Assembly: GCA_900317125.1 (NCBI GenBank)
Contig: ONFR01000029.1
Span: 1 to 38,187, forward strand
Direction: 5' to 3'
Source of the DNA: an uncultured Bacteroidales bacterium
GTDB taxonomy: Bacteria; Bacteroidota; Bacteroidia; Bacteroidales; P3
Length of the DNA stretch: 38,187 bases
This document shows, in pieces, positions 32,311-38,187 of this stretch; the stretch's first letter is position 1; each line of letters begins with the position of its first letter. Below the pieces are notes generated by a model. The model saw only the letters and a list, made by a program, of their open reading frames with translations. It was not told the DNA's origin and searched no databases. The translations under genes were made by a program, and so were the position numbers.

Positions 32311-33234
32311 ATGCGATATTGGAAAGCATATCCACATTTAAAAAACTATTACTCAATGTATTCCGACAATGTCGATAATCAGGGAGAGCGTATGAACAAG
32401 TCGCCGGCAACGGAGATGGGCTGCGACTTTGCCCACGATTACGCCATACGGGGTATGTTGAATATCGGAGAGCTGAAGAATTATTGCTATCAGAACAAAA
32501 TATCTATCCGCCAGCAATATGCGCTGGTGAAACGAAACTATCTGGAGGTGTATGACCTAGACTACTGCAAGGAGCTTTTCAAGTTCATGAAAGAGCTGAA
32601 AGCGGTGCTCGACACCTGCCTCGACGAGGAAGCCGAAGAAAAACCACCCCAAAGCGATGTCGTCAAGCCATCGTCCGAAGCCCCTGCGAAAAACGCCCCT
32701 GAACCGCCCCAACCACTGCAAATAGGGCACTTCCAGCTGACGGAAACAGGACGGAAAATAGAGTTGCACACCTGGAATGAGATGGTGGCCAGCATGGTGA
32801 GCCTGATGCACCTGCCCGACGAGGCGAGGGAGGACTGGCTGTACCTACTGGGTGTCGCCTCGGAGCATAAACGCACCAAGCCCCTCGACCACAAGGTGGT
32901 GTTCAATTCCAGCATCATGACGCTGACGTTCTGGATAGGCATGATGGTGGGCAATTTCACCTATCCCCTGCCCCACAAGGTGACTATCGGCTATAATGTG
33001 CTGGCGAAGGGCGACTACACTTGTCCTCCGCTGATACGCGCGCCACGAGGCGAACACTGGAACATGGTGAAGAACGGCGTGCAGTACTTCCGTCACGGAA
33101 ATCTTACCGACATCCACGACACGAAACAGCTTATCTCCTCGAAGAAAGAGCGGCTGAGTCCACAAGACGCCGGCCCCATACTAAAGGCCTTGGAGCCGCT
33201 GGGTTGCAGCCTGATAGACAGCGACAGGCATTAA
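32311..33234 (+). CDS. Hypothetical 307-residue two-domain protein
   Basis: No family was recognised. The protein has no signal peptide. The N-terminal part (to about 105) is helical and charged (ELKNYCYQNKISIRQQYALV, then a run of Glu/Lys). A Pro-rich linker of about 30 residues (SSEAPAKNAPEPPQPLQ) joins it to a C-terminal domain with TETGRKIELHTWNEMV and LTFWIGMMVGNFTYPLPHKV. The first ATG would leave almost no leader behind a consensus promoter; in-frame ATGs at 32356 and 32392 are alternatives. Its TAA stop shares the bases TTAA with the TAA of the convergent lipoprotein gene. Confidence 0.6.
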   Translation: MRYWKAYPHLKNYYSMYSDNVDNQGERMNKSPATEMGCDFAHDYAIRGMLNIGELKNYCYQNKISIRQQYALVKRNYLEVYDLDYCKELFKFMKELKAVLDTCLDEEAEEKPPQSDVVKPSSEAPAKNAPEPPQPLQIGHFQLTETGRKIELHTWNEMVASMVSLMHLPDEAREDWLYLLGVASEHKRTKPLDHKVVFNSSIMTLTFWIGMMVGNFTYPLPHKVTIGYNVLAKGDYTCPPLIRAPRGEHWNMVKNGVQYFRHGNLTDIHDTKQLISSKKERLSPQDAGPILKALEPLGCSLIDSDRH

Positions 33235-34061
33235 TCTAGGGAGCATCCGGGCCCGAAGAGCTCTTTGCAATAGGGCGTCAACGGGATGTGCTTTGAGAGC
33301 CAGAAAATGGGCAGGCTGACGGTCTGTATGCCGCAGGCGTAGGGGGTGATGTCGTATTGCTGGAAAACCACGTTAATGACGCTGCGGGTGCTGTCGATAA
33401 AGAAGTTGTCCGGGACAATCACGCGACCGGCCGTGCGGTATTCCTCAAACATGCAGTCGCGGGTGTCTTTGTTCACTTCCAGGTCCTCGATGGCACGGAC
33501 AATCACCTCGCCAAGCTGGGCAGTGTCCACCAAGTCGTTGAGGTGTACGATCTTCTTGGTGTCGAGGTCCATGACCACATAATCAATCATATAGAGGCCG
33601 TGGGCGGCATAAGCCATGTAGGTGTCGCTGGTGACGAGCATGGTGACAAGGTTGCTGTCGCGGGTGACGGTGCTTGCCAGATGTCCGTAGCTGTAGTGCT
33701 CGCGGATGCCGAGGGTGTCCACGGGGTGCTTGTGCAGGGCGGGTGAATCCTCGTCGTAGAGCCAGAGGTGGTCGAGCCAGCGGTCGGCAGCCTGACTGAA
33801 CGAGGTGGCGGTGCTGTCGCCAAAGCAGCGCAGCAGCAACTCGGCTTCGCATTCAGACGTGAGGAAGCCCGAGGCAGGCCACTCCATGGAATAGCTGTTC
33901 TCCACGCCCAGCGAGTCGCCGCCGGGCCACATCTCCTCGTCGGAGGTGAGCAGATAGCAGCGCTGCCCATCGTAATGATAGGTCTTGAAGTCTTTAGGTT
34001 TATTGTTGCAGGCCACCAGCATCGAACTGGCAATCAATAAGCAAAGGAAAATTTTCTTCAT
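33231..34061 (-). CDS. Lipoprotein with DUF3298/RsiV-like domain
   Basis: The start is set at the ATG at 34061 (MKKIFLCLLIASSMLVACNN; a further ATG directly upstream at 34064 is equally possible), giving a lipoprotein signal with lipobox SSMLVAC. The mature part is acidic. Its second half, HGLYMIDYVVMDLDTKKIVH followed by LNDLVD and, near the end, YACGIQTVSLPI, resembles the DUF3298 domain of RsiV-type periplasmic proteins. No sigma factor lies nearby, so an anti-sigma role is not supported. Its promoter lies at 34086-34116. Confidence 0.72.
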   Translation of the reverse strand: MKKIFLCLLIASSMLVACNNKPKDFKTYHYDGQRCYLLTSDEEMWPGGDSLGVENSYSMEWPASGFLTSECEAELLLRCFGDSTATSFSQAADRWLDHLWLYDEDSPALHKHPVDTLGIREHYSYGHLASTVTRDSNLVTMLVTSDTYMAYAAHGLYMIDYVVMDLDTKKIVHLNDLVDTAQLGEVIVRAIEDLEVNKDTRDCMFEEYRTAGRVIVPDNFFIDSTRSVINVVFQQYDITPYACGIQTVSLPIFWLSKHIPLTPYCKELFGPGCSLD

Positions 34062-34085
34062 CATAGTCTGTTGTTTTTGTATTTG

Positions 34086-34116
34086 CAAAGATACAAATAT
34101 TTTCCGTAATAGCAAC
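34086..34116 (-). promoter_or_regulatory. Promoter of the DUF3298-like lipoprotein gene
   Basis: On the minus strand GTTG (34113-34116) and TATCTTTG (34086-34093) are separated by exactly 19 bp. The -7 box is an exact match and the -33 box has TTG in register. The start codon follows 25 bp later. Confidence 0.65.
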
Positions 34117-34156
34117 ATCAGCAAATGAAAGACGAATTGCCCCGAATGAGACAAAA

Positions 34157-34187
34157 GAAAAAGTCCCCGCCTGCGAGACGGGGACTT
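34157..34187 (-). terminator. Strong hairpin terminator without an assigned gene
   Basis: AAGTCCCCG (34161-34169) pairs perfectly with CGGGGACTT (34179-34187). On the minus strand the stem is followed by TTTTTCTTTTG, a good T-run; on the plus strand the run is weaker (GTTTTAATT). It lies between two divergent genes, so no known gene ends there. Confidence 0.7.
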
Positions 34188-34337
34188 GTTTTAATTGATA
34201 GTGGATTGAATATCTTTTTGTTCTTGCTGCAATAATTAAATGATACATTTTTTTTTGAACATATATTATTATTAAAATAAACATTGTCTACGGAAAACAA
34301 TATAAACAGGGGGTTCTCGTTATAAAAGAAAAAAAAG

Positions 34338-35177
34338 ATGAGCAAACAGAATAGCAAGGTTATCTTGATTACGGGGGCGAGCAGCGGCATAGGTTTTGAG
34401 ACCGCACAAACGCTTGCCCGGCAAGGACACAAGGTGTATGCAGCAGCACGGAGGGTGGAACTGATGGAACCCCTGAAGAGCGACGGCGTGAAGGTGTTGA
34501 GGATGGATGTGACGGAGCAGGCGTCGATGGCGGCAGGGGTGCAGGCAGTGCTGGAGGCGGAAGGGCGTATCGACGTGCTGGTGAACAACGCCGGGTACGG
34601 TTATTTCGGAGCCGTGGAGAATGTGACAATGGAGGAGGCACGCCGACAGGTGGAGGTGAATGTGTTCGGACTGGCGGAGCTATGCAAGCTGGTGCTGCCT
34701 GTGATGCGGAAGCAGGGCTCGGGCAGAATTATCAACACCTCTTCCATCGCCGGTAAGACAGTGCTGCCGTTCGGGGCATGGTACCATGTGACGAAATACT
34801 CGGTGGAGGCGTTGAGCGACGCGCTGAGGATGGAGATGAAGCCTTTCGGGGTGGATGTGGTGCTGATTGAACCCGGCGGCATCAAGACGGACTGGGGCAT
34901 CATTGCGGCAAGACATTTGGCTGAGTCGTCGAAAGGGACGGCATACGAGGCGGATGCACTGCGCGAGGCCGAGCTGATGCACAAGGGCTATTCGGGCAAC
35001 TACCTGTCGGCACCGAGGGTGGTGACACGCGCCATCAGCCAGGCTGTGAACAGCCGGAGACCGCGTCCACGCTACAGGATAGGCCGCGGGGCTTGCAGCA
35101 TGGTGTTTCTGCACACGGTGCTGCCCGCCCGCTGGTGGGACGGGATGATGCGGCGGTTTATGCTCATCAAAATCTGA
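34338..35177 (+). CDS. Short-chain dehydrogenase/reductase (classical SDR)
   Basis: An NAD(P)-dependent oxidoreductase of 279 residues. The dinucleotide site is LITGASSGIGFETAQTLA, and the Arg-Arg after the second strand (YAAARRVE) suggests NADP(H) preference. NNAGYG follows, then the catalytic Ser in IINTSSIAGK and Y-x3-K in WYHVTKYSVEAL, with the IEPGGIKTDWG loop. This pattern is common to a broad retinol-dehydrogenase-like SDR group and the substrate cannot be told. It stands alone, 9 bp from the stop of an opposing gene. Confidence 0.93.
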   Translation: MSKQNSKVILITGASSGIGFETAQTLARQGHKVYAAARRVELMEPLKSDGVKVLRMDVTEQASMAAGVQAVLEAEGRIDVLVNNAGYGYFGAVENVTMEEARRQVEVNVFGLAELCKLVLPVMRKQGSGRIINTSSIAGKTVLPFGAWYHVTKYSVEALSDALRMEMKPFGVDVVLIEPGGIKTDWGIIAARHLAESSKGTAYEADALREAELMHKGYSGNYLSAPRVVTRAISQAVNSRRPRPRYRIGRGACSMVFLHTVLPARWWDGMMRRFMLIKI

Positions 35178-35186
35178 GCCTGCCGA

Positions 35187-36320
35187 CTATCGGCGGGAGC
35201 CGGAGGGCAGACGGACTTTGTGGTAGCAGCTTTGCTGAGTTTGGGGATTCCACCCCTCGACAAAAAGCCAGTCGTCTTCACCCCAGAAATAGTGCGAAGG
35301 GGTCCAGCTCGGGGTGGTCTGATAGACAAATGGAGCACCGACATGACGGCTGTCGGTGGGATAAGGGTAGATGTAGATAAATGCAGGCATTTCGGCTGGG
35401 CCGGCACCCCATACGGTGTTGATGCCGGCAAGGAAGTGGCTGGCGGAAAGCACCATGTTGCAGGCAGGCATGCAGACGGTGTCGCCCAAAAGACGGGTGC
35501 AGCAGTTGTCGCCCACGGCCATCTCGACAAATGCGGGTCCCCCTTCACCAAACTGGCCTGCGTACAGCTCTTCGAGGACTATAGCATAGAGTATATTGTC
35601 ATTGTGCGCGAACTGGCGCACTGCCGCAGTGTCGGCGGCGGTGGGTTGCCGGTCGTAGCGGTCGAGGTTATAGCGTTTGGCATGCGACTGGGCAAGAAGG
35701 TATTCCTGATGGGAGATTTCGATGTCGTCCATCAGACAGTTCTCGCGATGGGCGGGAGGGGTGACACGGGTTTTGTAGTAGTCGTACCCTCCACGGAAAT
35801 AGAGCCATTCGTCGTTGACCCAGTTGAAATCGTAAGGCGTGAAGGAGAGGTTGAACGGACTGAGCGAGGCTATCTCCCACCCTTGCAGCGAGACAATGGT
35901 GAGATGCCCCTGGAGGGAGTCGAGATTGAAGGAGCCTGTGGCCAAGAGGCCGTCGCGTGAGAGGGCGTAGGTGTCGCAGGGAATATACATATAGAGCATG
36001 TCGTTGAGGTACATGCGGCTGTGCCCCTCGATGGGGTGCTGGATGTAGACCCCTTTGATGGCCGAGGGGAAGAAACGACCTACCTGTATGGTCAACGCAC
36101 CTTGGGCGAAGAGGTCCTTCTCCTGGTCGGAAAGGATGGTGTTGTAGTATGTGTCGATGACTTGGAGACGTTCCTCGGGGGAGAAGGCGTTGGTGTCGAA
36201 GAGTTGGTTGTAGCGATGGCGATGCCGCTCGAACTCGGCCTTGGAGACACGTGCATAGTCCTGTGCAACAAGGGTGAGGGTCGAGAACAATAAAATCGTT
36301 GCGAGCAGCAGTTGTTTCAC
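35187..36320 (-). CDS. Secreted protein of unknown function, third gene of the YARHG operon
   Basis: The 377 residues begin with a signal peptide (MKQLLLATILLFSTLTLVAQ). The mature part starts with a charged helical stretch and then is beta-rich with repeated aromatic pairs (DEWLYFRGGYDYYK, DDWLFVEGWNP), which suggests a propeller-like or jelly-roll fold. Four cysteines lie in DNCCTRLLGDTVCMPACN. No family was recognised. It lies 15 bp after the 181-residue lipoprotein gene. Confidence 0.65.
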   Translation of the reverse strand: MKQLLLATILLFSTLTLVAQDYARVSKAEFERHRHRYNQLFDTNAFSPEERLQVIDTYYNTILSDQEKDLFAQGALTIQVGRFFPSAIKGVYIQHPIEGHSRMYLNDMLYMYIPCDTYALSRDGLLATGSFNLDSLQGHLTIVSLQGWEIASLSPFNLSFTPYDFNWVNDEWLYFRGGYDYYKTRVTPPAHRENCLMDDIEISHQEYLLAQSHAKRYNLDRYDRQPTAADTAAVRQFAHNDNILYAIVLEELYAGQFGEGGPAFVEMAVGDNCCTRLLGDTVCMPACNMVLSASHFLAGINTVWGAGPAEMPAFIYIYPYPTDSRHVGAPFVYQTTPSWTPSHYFWGEDDWLFVEGWNPQTQQSCYHKVRLPSGSRR

Positions 36321-36335
36321 CAGGACGGGCTTGTT

Positions 36336-36881
36336 TTATTTGGAAAGCGGGATGGCGGTAAGGACCCCGTCGTGGAAGGCGAAGACGGTGCTGTCGGAGT
36401 GACGGGGGTCGGAATAGCGGATGATTTCGGAATAGCCGTCGCCATTGACATCAGCGATATTGAGGATGTCGAAGGGGATGCGGAAGAGTGTCCAGAATTG
36501 GTCGGGGAAGTCTTTCATATAGGGATGGACGAGGTAGCAGGTGGTGGAACCGTAGGTGGAGGTGCGGTCGAAGGTGTAGAGGGCATAGGCCGGAAGGCTG
36601 TCGGCCAAAAGAAGAGGATGGAGCACGATGCTGTCGGAGTCGAAGTCGGCATTGCCCATGCCCATGATTTCACTTATCTTGCCATCGTCATCAACGAGTT
36701 GGAGGGTGATGTAGTTATCGGTGTCGGCACTGCGGTAGAGCTGCAGCGTGGAGATGCGGGAGAGCCGAAAAGATTTGACCAGCTGAAGAGTGTTGTCGGT
36801 TTGCTGGTTCTGCGGTTGACTGTCGTGGCGGCAAGACGCAAACAACAGGAGGATCGAAGCCAAGATGATTGTATGTTTCAT
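36336..36881 (-). CDS. Small lipoprotein with a calcium-loop motif
   Basis: The 181-residue lipoprotein has the signal MKHTIILASILLLFASC. The mature part is beta-rich, and near the C-terminus it has DVNGDGYSEIIRYSDPR, an EF-hand-like D-x-N-x-D-G loop of the type found in FG-GAP/VCBS or dockerin repeats; only one copy is present. It sits between the YARHG gene (11 bp) and the 377-residue secreted protein (15 bp), so the three form an operon. Confidence 0.7.
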   Translation of the reverse strand: MKHTIILASILLLFASCRHDSQPQNQQTDNTLQLVKSFRLSRISTLQLYRSADTDNYITLQLVDDDGKISEIMGMGNADFDSDSIVLHPLLLADSLPAYALYTFDRTSTYGSTTCYLVHPYMKDFPDQFWTLFRIPFDILNIADVNGDGYSEIIRYSDPRHSDSTVFAFHDGVLTAIPLSK

Positions 36882-36892
36882 TGTAATGAAAA

Positions 36893-37909
36893 TTAACGAT
36901 TTGTAGATGCCTGTTTACGCTCATTTTCCACAGCACCGATAAGCTGGAGATTGAGTTCTTCTATATACGACAGCTGGTCCAGGGTGGGATTGGTCAGGGC
37001 AGTGCCGTACCATAGACCATCGCTGTGGAAGAAAGCGGTGAGCTTCGGGTCGGAAAAGGTGCGACCGTGACGAGCAAAGATTTCGTTGCGGATGAGACGA
37101 AGGACTTCGGAGGGATAGGCTTTCAAATAGCCGCGTGTAAGGAGCATAGATGAGGCTTCGGGCCAACGGCCGGGGACTTGGTTGTCGAGGCCAGTCTTGA
37201 CGAGATGGCAGAGCAGGTCGCCCTGTGAGATCCACTCGAAATCATTGTCTTCGACATGGCTGATGCCGTTGTAGAAGTCAAGGCCTTCGGCAGTTAATGT
37301 GAAACAGAGTTTGCGGCCATCGCTGAGTGAGAGGACATGCTCAGGCATATCGGTTTCGCCCCAGCGGATGGTGTAGGCATAGCTTCTGTGTGGTTGGCCG
37401 GGCAGGCTGCTGAGACTGTAGATCAATATGCTGTCGTGGGTGATACGCCATGCTTCAAGGCCGTCCCGGTAAGTCCCCTCAATCTGCCTATGGATGTCGG
37501 CCTCAAGAACAGAGTCAAAACCGTGCGAATGTTCGTACCACTTGTTGGCGGAGTGTCCGTCGTAACGGAGCAAGATATCTTCAAGGGTGCGGGTCCGGCC
37601 ATATACTAGCAGGCACTCCTGGCCTCCGATAGTCTTGTGGATGATAAGGTCATTGTAGTGGATGATGGTGTCGGTCCATGCGTTCCCTATCTGGTTGGGC
37701 CTAAGGAAATCGCCGGGCACTTCAGCCTTGGCCCACGACTGAGCATTACCGCCTTCATGCAGATTACCTTCAACGGTGACAATATCAGTGACGTTTTCCT
37801 CAAGCACAGTAATAAATGTAGCGCCATTGTGCCAATAGGTACCCTTATACTGCTGGCCCATTGCAAGGGTTCCGACAAAGAGACATGCCAGAAAGAAAAC
37901 TTGACGCAT
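36893..37909 (-). CDS. Secreted protein with a C-terminal YARHG domain
   Basis: From the ATG at 37909 (MRQVFFLACLFVGTLAMGQQ) the protein has a typical signal peptide; in-frame ATGs at 37939 and 37945 would lengthen the n-region. The mature part is beta-rich, with YKGTYWHNGATF and repeated I-x-G-T-Y units. The C-terminal domain LRLIRNEIFARHGRTFSDPK fits the extracellular YARHG domain, named for the motif Y/F-A-R-H-G. YARHG proteins are thought to act in the bacterial envelope; no function is proven. It leads a three-gene operon, with a -7 box at 38026-38033. Confidence 0.8.
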   Translation of the reverse strand: MRQVFFLACLFVGTLAMGQQYKGTYWHNGATFITVLEENVTDIVTVEGNLHEGGNAQSWAKAEVPGDFLRPNQIGNAWTDTIIHYNDLIIHKTIGGQECLLVYGRTRTLEDILLRYDGHSANKWYEHSHGFDSVLEADIHRQIEGTYRDGLEAWRITHDSILIYSLSSLPGQPHRSYAYTIRWGETDMPEHVLSLSDGRKLCFTLTAEGLDFYNGISHVEDNDFEWISQGDLLCHLVKTGLDNQVPGRWPEASSMLLTRGYLKAYPSEVLRLIRNEIFARHGRTFSDPKLTAFFHSDGLWYGTALTNPTLDQLSYIEELNLQLIGAVENERKQASTNR

Positions 37910-38025
37910 CGACAGACTGGACTTGATTTGTTGTATCATTACCATAGCAAAAAGAGTTTGTTTGTTCAGCAATGGATAACGAGGATTGTGTTTTTTTATT
38001 TTACCCAAGTCAACAATCCCCCTAT

Positions 38026-38033
38026 CAAATCTA
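38026..38033 (-). promoter_or_regulatory. -7 promoter box of the YARHG operon
   Basis: On the minus strand this reads TAGATTTG, an exact TAnnTTTG match, about 115 bp before the ATG at 37909. It lies within a TATCTAT-rich motif that recurs at 23727-23756. The -33 region reads TTGG near the 19-bp spacing. Confidence 0.45.
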
Positions 38034-38069
38034 TAGTATCTATCGTATCTATCCAATCTATAAAACAAA

Positions 38070-38100
38070 AAAAAGGGAGTCCCTTTCAGGGAACTCCCTC
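38070..38100 (-). terminator. Terminator of the rRNA operon
   Basis: On the minus strand GAGGGAGTTCCCT and AGGGACTCCC form a long stem with a one-base bulge around a short GAA-type loop, followed by TTTTTTTTGTTTT. It starts about 10 bp beyond the 3' end of 5S rRNA. Confidence 0.88.
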
Positions 38101-38108
38101 TGTAAAAG

Positions 38109-38187
38109 ATTGGCAGCGACCTACTTTTCCACGAACATGCGCAGTATCATCGGCGATGACGGGCTTAACTTCTCTGTTCGGAATGGG
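38109..38187 (-). rRNA. rrf: 5S ribosomal RNA, 3' part (5' end beyond the window)
   Basis: On the minus strand the text CCCATTCCGAACAGAGAAGT then TAAGCCC and CGCCGATGATACTGC is the conserved loop B/C and helix III-V region of 5S rRNA, and it ends GTAGGTCGCTGCCAA. About 79 of the expected ~110 bases are present. The rest of the rRNA operon lies to the right. Confidence 0.93.

Noticed and set aside
33231..34061. Anti-sigma factor (RsiV) role
   Set aside because: The C-terminal part resembles DUF3298, but there is no sigma factor gene nearby and the protein is a lipoprotein without a cytoplasmic part.
1..38187. CRISPR arrays, insertion sequences, integrases or prophage
   Set aside because: No regularly spaced direct repeats, transposase, integrase or phage structural motifs were seen on either strand.

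Overview
The window is bacterial chromosome from a member of the Bacteroidetes, most likely order Bacteroidales. The reasons are the promoters (several TTTG or near-TTTG / TAnnTTTG elements, two with an exact 19-bp spacer), the weak or absent Shine-Dalgarno sequences, the many lipoproteins and outer-membrane barrels, the tiny mS38/COX24-like ribosomal protein gene, and Bacteroidetes-restricted families (DUF4254, DUF4248, probable DUF4249, YARHG). No phage, transposase or CRISPR array was seen. The species cannot be named from the sequence.

Layout. 1-861 is the N-terminal part of a TolC-type efflux protein, followed by a 545-bp non-coding stretch holding a MITE-like palindromic element. 1407-10411 is one long leftward gene row: a fused lysine 5,6-aminomutase (KamD-KamE), CoA-transferase subunit B, a small outer-membrane barrel, a very large GH2-type protein that has lost both catalytic glutamates, the tRNA-modifying enzyme TcdA and a DUF4249-like lipoprotein. 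10847-14801 is leftward and mostly housekeeping: GH25 lysozyme, ribonuclease G/E, the 29-residue ribosomal protein, HU, a CPBP membrane protease and tRNA-Arg(CCG). 14903-16071 is the mtnN-luxS pair, which recycles S-adenosylhomocysteine and makes the AI-2 precursor. A rightward orphan histidine kinase follows.

17837-23544 is leftward and envelope-related: a short tryptophan-repeat peptide and a fimbrillin/FISUMP-like lipoprotein with their own promoter, and a separate row of an Fe-S aldo/keto reductase with a lipoprotein signal, DUF4254, a GT9 glycosyltransferase and a second FISUMP-like lipoprotein. 23940-30256 is rightward: trigger factor, a second HU-type protein, an outer-membrane barrel, a secreted helical protein and a two-TM protein with TrkA-like Rossmann folds and a C-terminal RyR-type domain. 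30276-33234 is an accessory-looking island of poorly known genes: a leftward trio ending in DUF4248 and a rightward 307-residue protein, separated by a palindrome-rich intergenic region.

33231-37909 holds a DUF3298-like lipoprotein, an SDR oxidoreductase and a tight leftward operon of three secreted proteins led by a YARHG protein. The right edge is the 3' part of a 5S rRNA gene and its terminator, so an rRNA operon enters from the right. The least expected items are the catalytically degraded GH2, the KamDE fusion separated from the rest of the lysine pathway, the lipoprotein aldo/keto reductase, the RyR-domain protein, the tryptophan-repeat peptide and the non-coding palindromic elements.
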